NCBI RefSeq assembly: GCF_000764305.2
Contig: NW_025944349.1
Span: 124,001 to 188,000, forward strand
Direction: 5' to 3'
Origin: Hyalella azteca
Lineage: Eukaryota; Arthropoda; Malacostraca; Amphipoda; Hyalellidae
DNA length: 64,000 nucleotides
The position numbers were made by a program, and so were the translations under genes. Of the stretch, positions 1-12,022 are shown one piece after another (position 1 is the first letter of the stretch; each line of letters opens with the position of its first letter). Under the pieces are notes generated by a model. The model worked only from the letters and a program-made list of their open reading frames with translations. It was not told where the DNA came from and searched no databases.

Positions 1-1506
1 TAGGCTTTATCTCTATCCACAAAAATCACTCATATATGCAATCTATATAATTTTCTATCCATAGTATGCAACAAAATTATTGCTGGATTCTAGCCAGTAT
101 TTAAGACTGCCTGAATAAGAGACGGAAATTAAGACTCCAACCACAGAACAATTCTTGGCAAATTTTCTGCTCTTCATTAAAAAAATGCACAAGTCATCAT
201 ATCACAGGAGGGCTGTTTTTTAAAAATCGATTACTCTAATTAAAAAAAACGTGTACATTGTGAGCTGGTAATATGAAACTTATTAAACTGACAAAGGATT
301 AAAGTTTTGTGGGTCAGTAGCTCCTCACCAATACATCTACGCTCATACCTTTTTATCAGTTAGAAAAATCTGCTCAATTTCGTTCTCATATTACCTATAA
401 AACAATCTACATTGTGAGTTCATAACCAATCTATGTTAATAATTCTTAATAACTGCTATCATTCGAATTTGATTCTTAAACCATCAAGAGCTCCAAAAAT
501 GAAAGTGAATAACTTACTATTATTACTTACCGTATATAATTAATGATAATTGTAATAGATAATATTTATAATTAATAATAATTAAAATAATAATTAATTA
601 TTAATTTCCTACGAATTTATTCTGAAATATTGACTGCAGAGAGAAAATTACCGGGAGCGTTAAACCTCAAATTTAATTTAACAAACTATATTCACCCCTT
701 AATCATTGAGGTTAGAGATGAATATGTAAAAGAAACTGTAGATGATTGGTAAATATCTCCTAAAATAAGTGAAAACGTTATTTCTATCAGAATAAAAGCA
801 AAATTCCCGAGTTTCGAGCGGAAGTTAGGCAAAGATTCCTCTCCCTGCCATGGCATTTTTACTAGAAAAACCTTGGCATAAAGATTCACCAAGTCCGGAG
901 CTCGAGAAGCTGCAGGAGTGTACGATACATAAATACCTTCGAAGTAGCACGTGCTACTCCCTTTAAAAATTCCTTAGTATCTTGGAAAAATCGTCTACAG
1001 CGTAGGAGTCACTAAATTTAACTGCAAATTTCCAGGCTGCGGTTCGATGCAAGTTTAATATATTTCTACTCTATTCGAAATGTTTATTAATTGTGGTGTA
1101 TGTCTTGCAATAACATATGTACCTCTACATGCTTTTTTTTCTATGTGATGATGGAAAATATTTAAAAACACAAATAGATATCACTTAAAAGATTCAAATA
1201 TGTGTTATTTCTTATGCAAATAGCGTTTGTATCAATGTATAATTATAACCTATGATATCTCAAATAAAACCAAAGTTTGTAACCACAATAATTTTTTCTA
1301 TCTAGCACTTGACCAATTATTTTCTTTTAATACCCCTTCCTACACACTTATAATTAAGTCGCCAGTCAGAACGTCACCTCAGACCTCTAGCCTGTTGCCT
1401 AGTATAAAGTACGATAGCCTCACGTCTTCGCAAGTGACCCATTGTCAGCCATCGCAGTCTCAAGCTAATATAACTTTTTATCCAACATGAACCATTATAG
1501 TTTTTA
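1..1506. other. Intergenic, AT-rich
   Basis: No exon, RNA gene or transposon end recognised apart from the A/T tract at 535-607. The 66-codon minus frame at 692-892 lacks splice or domain support. Confidence 0.6.
535..607. repeat. AAT/TAATTA low-complexity tract
   Basis: About 70 bp of A and T almost alone, with self-complementary AATTAATTATTAATT. Confidence 0.8.
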
Positions 1507-1877
1507 GCGGCTGCATACCAGCTCACTCAGGCATAGTCGCTGCGTACCACTTCAGTCTTACACAGTCTCTGCGCACCAGTTCAGTCTTGTACAGTTGCTG
1601 TGTACCAGTTCGGTCTTGTACAGTCGCTGCGTGCCAGTTCAGTTTTACATAGCCGCTGTTAACCACTTCAGTTCTTTACAGCCGCTGTGAACCACTTCAG
1701 TCCTGCAAAGCCGCTGTGAACCAGCTCAGTCTTGCATAGTCGCTGTGTACCAGTTCATTCTTCCACAGTCGCCGCGTACCAGTTCAGTCTTACACAGTCG
1801 CTGCGTAACAGTTCAGAGTCAAGTGGTACACACATGACTCAGTCGCTGTGTAGAATTTCACTCTTGCACAGCGTCAG
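1507..1877. repeat. 30-bp minisatellite, about 12 degenerate copies
   Basis: The unit centres on CAGTCGCTGCGTACCAGTTC followed by AGTCTTACA. Copies vary (CAGCCGCTGTGAACCACTTC, CAGTTGCTGTGTACCAGTTC), with one interrupted unit near 1820-1845. A frame of 61 codons at 1732-1917 runs through it, but it has no codon bias or domain and is best read as a repeat artefact. Confidence 0.9.
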
Positions 1878-4800
1878 CTACCCACTGTACCCATACAAGG
1901 AAACCGCAAAAATTTGACCTGGAGAACCACTGGCATCTCCAGCAAACGATGTCTGGCAGAGCCGATGCTGTTCAGATTCAGAATTGAGATTGCGACCTCG
2001 AGAGGGAAAACACGAAAGCAATCTCCTTTGGAAAAATGGAAATTTGGTAACATCAGGTTTGCTGCTTCAGGTAATCACGACAATATGAAATTGTTCCGGC
2101 GGAACAGAAAGTAAGTTAGATTTTAGCGGTATTTACACCGAATGATGCTACAACATCCTGGATATACCTTGGCGAACCTACACAGCACTACAGTCTTTGG
2201 TGTAGATTGAAATGGTAGCGGGATGATGGCCTATTTCAACCAAAGAACATTACCGTTATCGTGGAATTCGTTATTTATTTTTAATCAGAGCGAGAAAATT
2301 CCATCAAACCTATGTATAAAAACTTGAGAAGCGAAGTACATTATAAAACCGAACTCAGCTCAATGAGTCGTATAATATTTGTTGTTCTTCACTTTAATGC
2401 GATAAGTTAAAAAAAATGTTTTATAAAATTATAAAAAAGTAAATACAATTCATTTGAGATTTGGCACAATTTAAATTTTCGATGAAAAATACAGAAAGAG
2501 AATAAATGGAGATCAAATTTATTTCAGCATGTCGTCTATTTATATAAGATAAATATTTGACTGCGCTCCTTCACAAGCTGATACTATTTTGAGTTCGTTA
2601 TTTTGCAGCAATATTTCTAAGCTCATGCTAATGTAAAATTAGAAATGCTATTGTCGTTACTTTCTCCATTTCAAACCCACGCGAATGTAATTATGTATAG
2701 AAGATACAGCTCTCATTTCTGCAAGCAGTGCGCTGAAGTCGCTCATAACTTCGTACATAACAATAAAGTATTTCAAGTTAAGACGGTGAGCCAACTCAAA
2801 TTAAAGCTCTGTTTTAAAATGAAGAAAAAAGAATCATACAGCTGCAAGTAACACAAACTGGGTTGCTCTTAGTCGGGGTTTCAGCTGTCACGATGGGCAG
2901 ATTTATTGCGTCAGTCTCGACCAATTGCTGGCCGGACAAGCCAAGAAATGCGCGCTCTGCCTTTAAGGTCCCAACTGCAACAGGCGGCGGTAGGGATTAC
3001 ATGTGAGTGCCTGGTTTGGACACAACTTGGATTTCTCTGGAGACCAGCCGCAGCGAAGTTTTCCCATCTAAGAAGACGTGCAGGTCATTTTTAATGTGCA
3101 AGTCAGTGTATATAGTTGCCTCCATTCCAGGAATTCTCAGGCGCCCATAGAACGTTCCGGTACATCAGGCATTTTAATTCATTAAGTGACACGACGAGAT
3201 AATTTTCTCGTTGATCTTGTGTTCATTTGTCGTTGACAACAAACATGCCCGTCTACCGTGGACGGCGCTGGAGGAGAAACCAGAAAAATGATCCCTGCTC
3301 GTTTTTGTGACTCACGCGCAAGAAACTAATGTCAAGCAGAGGAAAAATGAGCTAAATTCTGAGCTGCCATAAAGATTACTTCATCTGCTCTGCCTTTGTG
3401 GACAATGAAAGTATGCATGATGTGACAGCAAAAACATGCATGCATTTTCCTCGTATACAGAAGATATTGCATGGTGAGCATGCACTTATATTTCCAACAA
3501 CTAGGAACAGTTTTCAAGAGAGTATATATTATTGCAATACTATTTGAAAGGCTTCTAATTATTATTACTATCATTATGACGTTTTACAGGAACCGTTTAG
3601 TGCACATTTGGCAATTTTAGGCAATTTATAACCAGTAAATTAAATTGTTTGACCTTTTCGATAATATTGGCGGCCAGCGATTTCCTATTCGTTATAAAGA
3701 ATTTTTTATTTTTTATTATTCGTCATTCATCCATTTATGTTAACAATAACATGCACACTAGCTTTTGAATTCGAATTCTGAATGTATTTCCGCAACGCAG
3801 TTTTGAATTTCCTGCAGTCAGCCTGAGTTTTGGTGCTTTCAGCCCAGTTGTAGTGCTGTCAGTCGCAGCAGAAGAGCCGTCAGATAAAACCCTGCTTACT
3901 GACGTTTTCTCAAGCCATGCTCAATAAGATCCTTGCTTACTGTTCATTGTAACCGCACACAAGTCTTTGCATTTTTATATTTCAGTACTTTTTTCTGCAG
4001 ACTGCATGTTCCATGGAGTACTAGCCAATTTTATTTATATAATTAATAACATACAAACTCAGTTGATTAAAAAAAATGTATCATTGGAACAACATATTCA
4101 TTTGGGAACGACAGCCGAGAAAATCGAAAGCTGACTCCTTCCGCAATTGCACATCTGAAACAATATCATAATAGAATTAATTCAAAGTTAAATTTGTGTT
4201 GGTTGCCAAATTTGCTAAAATTATGAAGCGTCGTTTTCCTAAGTTCTGAAATACCAAACATGTTGATTCGAAACCATTCAATCACCTTCATGAAGATGTG
4301 GCCGCAGGTTGCAGTTATTATTATCTATTTCTTCTCATAGATGCACTGGATACTGGTCCATGCAGCCCCTTGCCTTAATAGGGTCTAGTTTGTGTCCACT
4401 AGTTTTGTAACATCTGAAATGCAGGTTGCGGTTCAGATGTTACATTCAGATGTTGCAGGTTGATTTTCTGTCTGCCACCTTAATCTGTCAACTTCTGCAG
4501 GTGCGGACAATAAATAACCAAGTGCAATCTTGAAGAAGGTTTCATTAATCACCCGTAATTGCCCAAAAAAAGAGTCCTTGATATTTTATGGTACTGATAA
4601 AAAGTATATTTCTTCGTGGTTGATCTCACGTGCCGACTACACTCAGACGAAGCTTGTCTATGTGATGAAATTGAATTTCAGCTCATGACTTCATTTAACA
4701 TCAAGTTCAGAATTGCCTACAAACTCTTCAAAAACAAACTCATTTAGAGTCCTGGAAACTTTTCGAAAGGCCTGCAAACTAAAAAATTCTACAAGAAATT

Positions 4801-5920
4801 AGGTTACGGCAACGAGCTAAGAACCGAAAAAGTTGGCTACTCGAGATTTTTGCTATTGCAAACACACTTTTTGTTCCTTTGACGAACAAAATGGATTCAT
4901 TCCCAATTCTTCTCCATAATTAACTGCCGAAGGAATGCTTATCAAGGAAAAACTCAAATTAACATAGACTAATAAAGTACAACCCTTGGAATAAAGTCAC
5001 TGAGCCAAGAAAATGTCTCCATTTTTTCCCATCGCCCGCTTCGTTATTCAAATATGTTTAAGAGTCAAATGACAGCGTCGATGGAAAATCCAATAGAAAT
5101 ACCTTTCAAAAAATCCCGTGCTTAAAGTTATGCATTGTTTATTAATGGAGAAGTGCATTCCTCACACGGTAAAATCTAATTTGTTTTGAAAGTTTTGTTA
5201 TTATTTTCAAAGAATAAAGCGCCAGAAATAATATAATACTAGTCAGGATTTCATCGCTTTCGTGACGTAAATGTGTAATTTCAGTTTAATATTTTATCGT
5301 TGCAGCCACAGAATGGAATGGTTAATTTTTTTCTTTTTTTCATTTTGTTGGTACTTTCTCCTGAAGAAGTATCAATATACCGCCATCCCATAAACAAATT
5401 GATTAAAATCGTTGCACATTAAAATTCTTTGATAAATTTTTTGATGTGAAAACTGTTGTAGACCAAAATTAATTCGTGAATACACAACTTTGTCATTAAG
5501 TTGCAATGGCTGGATGTTCACTTCCAAGATTTACATGCGATCAGCTCAGGTTACATCATCATACAAATAGCCTAAATTCAGACAGGAAATTAATGTATGA
5601 ATTAGTAATTGGGTTATTTATGCTGCATTCAAACAGTACTATTAATCTGCGCATTACAGCCTTAAAGTATCAATGATGTTAGACTTTATTAAAATCATTA
5701 TTACTAAGCTTAATACGAGATAATAGCGAGTCACGGTTAATCGTTTTCTTAATAAATCACCCTGGAAGCGATTTTGTTTTGAATACAAGTCTACGACACG
5801 AGTAGAATGTGAAAGAAAATCATCCGTCCAAATGAACTTCGTGTGTTAATTAGTACGGTGAACACAGTCGAATGCCGTAGTATGGAAGAGGAATATAATT
5901 ATTAAATAAGAAATTTGGCC
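1878..5920. other. Intergenic
   Basis: The only patch that stands out is 2875-3080. It is GC-richer, with TTTCAG at 2885 and a GTGAGT donor-like site at 3003, but different frames are open on both strands and none resembles a known protein. The rest shows nothing recognisable. Confidence 0.55.
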
Positions 5921-6022
5921 CAAGGCTTAGCTAATAGACGCCTTAGCTTATAGGCTTAGCTAATATGCTTAGCTAATAGACGCCCTTAGCTAATAGACGC
6001 CAAGGCTTAGCTAATCAACGCC
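5921..6022. repeat. Cluster of GCTTAGCTAATAGACGCC repeats
   Basis: About five irregular copies of a unit of roughly 19-22 bp (CAAGGCTTAGCTAATAGACG), some truncated to TTAGCTAATAGACGCC. The last copy, ending AATCAACGCC, runs into the reverse-transcriptase-like fragment that begins at 6011. Confidence 0.85.
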
Positions 6023-6103
6023 TTCAAAAACAGACTAGACGAAGCTATGCAGGAGCATATGTTCAGTCTTAAAATGCCTAGCAAATTACGGACCAGGCAA
6101 TAA
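6011..6103 (+). pseudogene. Possible decayed LINE reverse-transcriptase C-terminus
   Basis: The plus frame reads LINAFKNRLDEAMQEHMFSL and about ten more residues before a TAA at 6101-6103. An xxNxFKxRLDxxW-type ending is typical of the last residues of arthropod non-LTR retrotransposon ORFs. No upstream RT motifs (FADD etc.) are readable, so this is at most a 5'-truncated remnant. The match is short and could be chance. Confidence 0.25.
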
Positions 6104-7288
6104 GTCCAGCAGCTATCTCAAACAATCGTCAGTTATGGAAAGATCGGGTTCCAAAGGCCGGATCCCTTGCGGAATCAAGTCACGGAAAATTCAAGAATCG
6201 GCAACAGGCCATGGGCCTATTTCTTCAGAGCCGACACTTCTATTCTATTCTATGTGGAAAACGTTTCCGATAAATTGCAGCACTCTATCGACTAAAACAA
6301 GGGTTGAGTCACTCCAGTGAAACATCAAATAAGGGAAATATTCAATATAGAAGAAATCATTTTCATAAATGCTAACTGCAAATCAGAGCTATATTTTTTG
6401 TCATTTCAGATAATTGCGATATGAGTAAATCAGAGAACTAAAATAGTAGTTGAGAAATCCAGCACTTGTTGAGAGTTAAGAATGATATGGTTACCCACCA
6501 TACCATTTTCTGGAATCAATACTGAGAAAATTAAGTCTTCAGGTATGACCTCATCAATCTAGGGGACGAAAAAACTACTCCACTCAAAGAAATTCGTGTA
6601 ATTCAAATTTGAATGTTTTCCACCCATTTGTAAATAATACATTAGCGTGAGCGATAAAATATCCGTCAGAATTGATATTGTATTCTCACTGTTTTACGAT
6701 TGAAGCTACCGATAAAATAAAAAAAATGTTATAAAATAAAAATTGCCTGTACAGTAGAGATTTTTTTGGATGAATAATTTACTGGGGACAAGAAGTTTCA
6801 GCTCCGGCGTCACTATTCACTTACAGAGAAAATGTCTAAACATTTACATTGACAATAAAATGTTATTCCAGATGTTTGTTTGATACGCACCGAGGTCCGT
6901 TTATTTTCTTCAGTTGTGATGAAGAACGATTTGGATAGTAAAATGTCAAAGTTCAGATTATGTAACGTACAAATAGTAAAATTGAGAAATGACAATACAG
7001 AAGGCTGACGAATGTCACATTCTACGTGTATAGTGATTACGGTACCACTTCCTGAACAGCGTTTTGTTGAATAACAACTTAGTGCAAAAACCTAGGTTAT
7101 ACGGAAAAGAACCACTCGTATTAAAGCATCTTAGATTCTTGAAGATATTATAAACTGACTGTAGTCAACGATGTACAAACTGTAAAATTGTTTATAACGA
7201 CTTTAAAACCTAAACGCACCGTTGAATACTTAAAACAGTGGGGGAATTCATTTACTCTCCGGCTACACTTACTGTGAATGATGAATTA
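6104..7288. other. 3' flank of the Reeler gene
   Basis: It contains the probable 3' UTR up to about 6.9 kb. No other gene or repeat is seen. Confidence 0.55.
6900..6905 (-). terminator. Candidate polyadenylation signal of the Reeler gene
   Basis: AATAAA on the minus strand, the first exact hexamer after the stop codon at 7289. It would give a 3' UTR of about 0.4 kb. A weaker TATAAA lies at about 7192-7187. Confidence 0.3.
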
Positions 7289-7358
7289 TTACGAAACGTT
7301 ATACATTCGAGACCTGATATTCGTCCAAAATGTGTTGTACCGCTGCACCACAGTGGCT
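7289..7358 (-). CDS. Reeler gene, terminal coding exon 4
   Basis: The acceptor is CATTTCAG| before 7358. The first base completes the split Gln codon, then ATVVQRYNTFWTNIRSRMYN and two more residues are followed by tandem stops (TAA TAA). F-x-A-T-V-V and F-W are the closing signature of Reeler domains. The next exact polyadenylation hexamer on this strand is at 6905-6900, about 0.38 kb downstream. Confidence 0.9.
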
Positions 7359-9062
7359 CTGAAATGAAATACAATGAATAGCGTGCTTTTATACTAGATA
7401 TACACTCAAAAAAAATGTAACTCAGATACCCACTGCAGTGAGTGACAGAGAGCGCATTTTCTCGTCGACGAAAACTTGAGGTCACGGACAGACGGACAGA
7501 CAGACAGGCAGACGGACGGACGGACATGGCGAGCACAATAGTGCATTTTTTCCATAACTGAGAAAATGCCCTAAAAACGAACAGGTCGTATTGTGACAAA
7601 CATTTGCTCGTAGCTCTGATATGACATTTTTAAATAAATTTATGTCAATATGGCCCACACCAAGAATGGCTATTTGAATTAAAATGAATCACTATTTGCA
7701 CAAAAATGCATCGTTAATTGTACAAAGTCTCACTCATTTCTTTGAGTGTGGAATTTATTACTTTATTTATTAGCGAATTAATTTATTAGCGAGATGACAG
7801 GAAAAGTTAAACCAAATAATTTGAATTTGTTCAGAATATTCCAGGCACTCGAGTTAAAGGCGAATCAGGCTATAATTAAAAATAATTATATTATTGATGG
7901 TTACGTCAAGCTCTGGTATTTTATACGACTCACTGAAATATCACAGCCCCGCGATGCTGAAGAGGGACCCACGTCATCGAAACTTGACGCTTATCCTCGG
8001 GACTTTTGTGCGACACTGAATTCTGCACGAACAAAAATTACCCTGAATTTTTTCTGTATGCGTACTTGAAATATGTAATTGAAGAGGAAACTGATAATTC
8101 TAATGAACAATTAGAACACCTAGCGAAAAGTCATTACGAAATGTGCAACGAATATCTTATTTGAATAAACTTTAACAAGTAATATGATAGAGGCTATCGG
8201 AAGTGCATAACCCGTATTTAATCCGTATACTTACACCCTCTTCGTCACAGCGCAGAATTTGTCCATCGCCTTGCACGCTCAAGAACTTGCCGACCCTCTG
8301 GTCGTCTTTGTCGCGGGCCTGCAGGAAGAAGCCGCGAAAGGTTTCCGCCTCGGAAGTAAGCGTCACTACCGAACAAGAGGCGCGTTTAAGAATTGTGGTG
8401 GAAAATTTATTGTCAGGCCTGCGAAATTGAAAGTATTGAAAATATATACCGTCTATATATACCGATATGCCGTCTTATTTGAAACATGTAATCATGAATA
8501 AAAAAACTAAATTTTAATGGGCCGCAGCGCTACGTGTGACGCTGCAGTAATCCTTCCTGTGTGCTGTCAAGTATGAAGTAAGTTCACTCACATAATCAAG
8601 GGTTATTGTAGCGGTTCAGGAGTAATTCTAATTATCAAGTATTTGTAGCAAGGCAGGGTGACCCAATGGTCAAATTTCAGAGTAACGCAACTGGTACAGC
8701 GAGTTGCGGGTTCAATCCCAACTTCCTGTGACAGCTGTGGTCAAATTGGACGAGGTGACTGGGTGGTCAAGAACCGGCGACAGACCTCTATGGCTGTCGC
8801 CGGTTCTTACAACGCTGACACTGTAGTATAATAAATAATATAAGTTCTGGGTTTGGTTACCTCTGATGGTGTTATTATCTTCCTTGCTGGCGTGGATGAC
8901 GAACGGAGATCGGCTGCGCTGCGGTCCGAGGGTTAGGTGAAGAGGATACATGCTGTCGCATGCAAGACTTACGCTACCGCTGCTGAACCCTAAGCTTTCG
9001 CCCACAAAAAGAGTGACAGCTAGAAACACGCACGCAAGCAACGCGGCGTGTACACGGGGCAT
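7289..9062 (-). CDS. Secreted Reeler-domain protein (defense-protein type), complete, 4 coding exons
   Basis: Coding exons on the minus strand are 9062-8861, 8365-8235, 8022-7934 and 7358-7289 (stop TAA 7291-7289). Together they make 492 nt, 163 residues plus stop, with GT-AG borders and matching phases throughout. Residues 1-25 form a signal peptide with a hydrophobic core (LLACVFLAVTLFV). The rest is one Reeler domain: ACDSMYP at 34-40, SPFVI at 52-56, TFRGFFLQAR at 76-85, LRC at 105-107, NSVSHKSP at 112-119, VSMTW at 125-129 and QATVVQRYNTFW at 141-152. Cys35 and Cys107 are the only mature cysteines and probably form a disulfide. N63-N-T is a possible N-glycan site. Small secreted Reeler proteins of about 160 residues in arthropods (l(2)34Fc, noduler/Hdd11-like) are linked to haemolymph immunity or development. 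An immune role here is inference from the family. Nothing after the Reeler domain suggests a DOMON or cytochrome b561 extension, so this is not a ferric-chelate-reductase-type protein. Confidence 0.93.
7428..7571 (-). mobile_element. Helentron/DINE-like short element, copy 1 (Reeler intron 3)
   Basis: Read on the minus strand this matches the copies at 50480 and 63817: GGGCATTTTCTC at 7571-7560, a GTCC/GTCT/GTCTG array around 7488-7527, the conserved block CTCAAGTTTTCGTCGACGAG shared with copy 3, the inverted end GAGAAAATGCGC at 7463-7452, then CACTGCAGTG at 7440-7431. The inverted ends are again 120 bp apart. It sits inside the 575-bp intron 3 of the Reeler gene, with the same orientation as that gene. 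Confidence 0.7.
7934..8022 (-). CDS. Reeler gene, coding exon 3
   Basis: The acceptor is TTGTTCGTGCAG| before 8022 and the donor is TTTCA|GTGAGT at 7934/7933. The 89 nt encode NSVSHKSPEDKRQVSMTW and on to GAVIF. This matches the Reeler segment in which a V-T/S-H motif is followed by a V-x-x-x-W strand. It enters in phase 0, as exon 2 requires, and leaves two bases. It is too short and lacks an ATG, so it is only found by following splice sites. Confidence 0.9.
8235..8365 (-). CDS. Reeler gene, coding exon 2
   Basis: The acceptor is TTCGGTAG| before 8365, and the donor is GAGGGT|GTAAGT, a perfect consensus, at 8235/8234. It encodes VTLTSEAETFRGFFLQARDK (residues 68-87) and continues to LRCDEEG. 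FRGFFLQAR is the most conserved Reeler motif. A second AG at about 8422 would give the wrong frame from exon 1, so the acceptor at 8366-8367 is preferred. Confidence 0.92.
8651..8850 (+). mobile_element. tRNA-promoter-like (SINE-like) remnant with a perfect hairpin, in Reeler intron 1
   Basis: A B-box-like GGTTCAATCCC at 8709-8719 (consensus GGTTCGANTCC) lies about 40 bp after a weak A-box-like block near 8659. It is followed by a 15-bp perfect stem (8769-8783 with 8794-8808, 10-nt loop) and an AT-rich tail with TAATAAATAATA (about 8829-8841). It cannot be a functional tRNA because no cloverleaf folds. The layout suggests a tRNA-derived SINE or another Pol III-derived sequence. It occupies most of the 495-bp first intron of the Reeler gene, on the opposite strand. 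Confidence 0.4.
8861..9062 (-). CDS. Reeler gene, coding exon 1 (signal peptide and domain start)
   Basis: The ATG at 9062-9060 is followed by a basic-hydrophobic signal peptide and then the start of the Reeler domain (SVSLACDSMYP, then SPFVIHAS). The donor is ATCAGAG|GTAACC at 8861/8860 and leaves one base (phase 1). The open frame continues past the donor for about 50 codons, but those residues do not resemble a Reeler domain. Confidence 0.92.
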
Positions 9063-12022
9063 TTTTTCAATTATTAAGTATCCTTTAATTATCTACCCAA
9101 ATTTAATCAAAGTCCCAGCCAATACAAATTTAATAGGTCAAAGAAAGCTTCCCAGGATCCACATTGACAACCTGACGTAAGTAATAGCTATTACCTGGAA
9201 ATCATGCTATTTTATTTCAAGTCTTTTATATATTTCATTGTAACGTGTGTTCCTATGTGAATAAATAAATAAGTCAAAAATCAAAATAAATATTGCAGAT
9301 CAGCAAATGTGCGCACAGAAAAGAGTTACTTCAGACAGCGCTACTGTTGAGTGCACCGTCTGCATCCACACTGAAGGCTGGAACCCGGCTGTCAGCTCTC
9401 CATCCAGTTTGTTCGTTAAACAATAGAGTAAAAAATACCCTAATATATACGCAGTGCTTGGGAAACAAACCTGGCCAGATACACAACTAGAATGGAACTG
9501 TAAATCAAGTGACTTTCTACCCCGGATAAGGTTAGAGGCAGAAAGAGAAATCGTTCTAATGTCTTAAGACGAGGTGTAGAAAGTAAGAGTATCGAAGTGA
9601 TGTGAATACAAATTATTGGACAATATTCTGCTTGAAGCATCCTAATGAGCCTTAACGAGATTATTCAGTTTATCGACTCGTTAACTGGCTTGTGTCGGGA
9701 AACAGACAAAAAAAAAATTATATAAAAATAATAATTGTAACAATTATTTCTTGCAGCAACATATGAATGTACTTGAGTGTTCAGGTATCAAATAATAAAA
9801 ATTTATATTTTTAATATTGATTGTTCGTCATTCTCGGCTTGCATTTATAATCGAATAAATCTGCCTCTTAGGTATAGAAGTAAATAGAATATCCGACATT
9901 TATTTATCAGGTTGAGTGCGGCACGCCCAACGGCCAAAAACGGCCAAATCTGCGGACAAAAAAGGCATATAATTCAATATTTACGAATAAATTTGTAGGT
10001 TCCGGTGCAAAAATAAATTCTCATTTTTTTCGCACTCCTTGAGATTTAATAAAAAAGTACCGACATCATAAATTTTTGTGAGACAACGCAATTAAAAAAA
10101 CACTGAATCGTGGACTTAATCCGGAAAAAAAAGACCCTACAACCCACCGGCGAGTCTTGCCGAACTCGAGGTGTTAATAAAAGTGAAATGAAACGCTAAA
10201 AATTTTAAAACCCCTCTTAGTCCAGGTTTTAATTTTTCTCATCCATTTAAAAACTTTGAATATTAAATCAACCATCAGTGTAACCATTGGAATGTTTAAG
10301 TAATCGGTACCAAATCTCCACGTCGCTTGTCAAAGGTTAAACGCTTACCCCGCCGCCTCGTGCAGATCTCACCACTGCACTGCAATGAGGCCGCGGACTT
10401 GAAAGAAAACTCGTTGACCTGATGACATCCTGCGCAGTTCAAAGTGAAAGCAGGGACAATTTCCTGTGAATTTCTTCGGTCAGTTTGCCTTAATTGCTTG
10501 GCAGCGTTTACTGGAATTGGTTTGCTGGCGTCCTACTAGACGAGTCAGTCGAAGAATTTACTTTTCTTCGGGATCTCTGTCGGCTACGGTCAACGATTTT
10601 TCATTTAAGTAAACATTTCATCAAAATTTGGTTTAGTGAATTCTAAATTTTCCGTAGAATTATTTCTACCCAACAGAGTATGTATGACAATTGTCTGACT
10701 TTTGCCATAATACAGATTTTATTTTAGAAATCATGCGACGTTGTACAGTTATGATCAATTTATCATTATAGGTGCAATTTTCATTGTACATATATATACA
10801 TTTCATTTTATAAAAAAATTTGAAAAAATCCCTGAAATTTGTAGAATTTTCTAAAAACTCTAGCTATTAGAAGAAAAGGTTTCAGGAACTCGTACTGCTA
10901 AACCTTAAATAAGTGGAGGAATACCTCATCACATTCGAGGATTCATAAACAACACACAGAAAACTTCATGCCACATCTCTATTTGTCACGTGGTTCACTC
11001 ACCTAATTGGGAGGCAGGTAGGAGCAAGCCATGCAGCTTTCTCACTGCTAATGTTGCACCTAAATTGCATGGGCTCTTTCATATTTAATCCCGGCTCACT
11101 TAGAGAGCCCGACCTTGTCTGACTCTTTATTTATCACCAGTCCAGTTCTATAACGACTTACCTGTGTACAGCAAATAGGAAATAATAGCATGTTAACTAC
11201 ACTAGTACAGATAACGACACTCCCGTCCCAAGTCATTGAGTGCTTACTACTGGAAATATAAACATGATATGATATTTTATTACCCATTTTATTCTGCAAG
11301 AAGTAAATCTTTGGTTGCAGAAAATCAATATGCAAAGCAGTGTTAACAAGAATATTGGCATCAAAGAAGTTGATTTGCAATTACTTGATTTAAAAAAATT
11401 ACTTTTTATTTCACGCTAATTTAATGTAAGAAGTTTTTCTGGTATGAACCAACTGCGTACCGCCTTATTTTCATTCCATCTCTATAAACAAATTTATTTG
11501 CGGAAGTGACGACAACTTATTTCTCCAGAATTTGTTTCCCTGCGACGGTCATTAATAAATAAATTACAACTTGTCGCGACGGAGATTGCACGAGGTTATT
11601 ATGATTAAAAAATGAAGGAAAATAACTAATTTAACCACTAACAAAGTAATTGTTATCCTGAGGTTTAATGTAGCGATTATATAATATGGATACATGTATA
11701 GCTAGCTACACAGCTAATATAATGCATTTAAATGAGATGCAACGGTATCAACATGGTACAATGAGGTAGATTTTGCAACTTCATCGTCATAACATTGATT
11801 ACGAAACATGAAAGAAATAAACGTGTGAAATATTTTGGAACACTACTTCACATTGTGAATAAGCTTAGGTAATTTAAGATATGTGACTTGATGTCGTTAA
11901 TGTTGCAAAGCAGACTTCACTTGATACAGAAGCTTCATTTAATAGTTTTTTCTTTAAAAACCATTTGAATTAGGTCTTCACTGGAAGTATCTGCACGGAG
12001 CCTCATTTCATGGAAATTTTAC
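9063..12022. other. Upstream region of the Reeler gene
   Basis: The promoter should lie here, on the minus strand. A GATA-type site (AGATAA, 9094-9089) and a CRE-like TGACGTAA (9172-9179) are close to the start codon. Their use is unproven and no TATA box is evident. A GC-richer patch at 10320-10600 has no exon I can support. Confidence 0.4.

Noticed and set aside
2885..3005. GC-richer open stretch between an acceptor-like and a donor-like site (plus strand)
   Set aside because: Two plus frames and one minus frame are open at once, no protein family is recognised and no partner exon fits.
7252..7599. 115-codon minus frame
   Set aside because: It runs through the GTCY microsatellite of the mobile element and reads Reeler exon 4 in the wrong frame.
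8700..8760. Possible tRNA gene
   Set aside because: A B-box-like word is present but no acceptor stem, anticodon stem or complete cloverleaf can be drawn.
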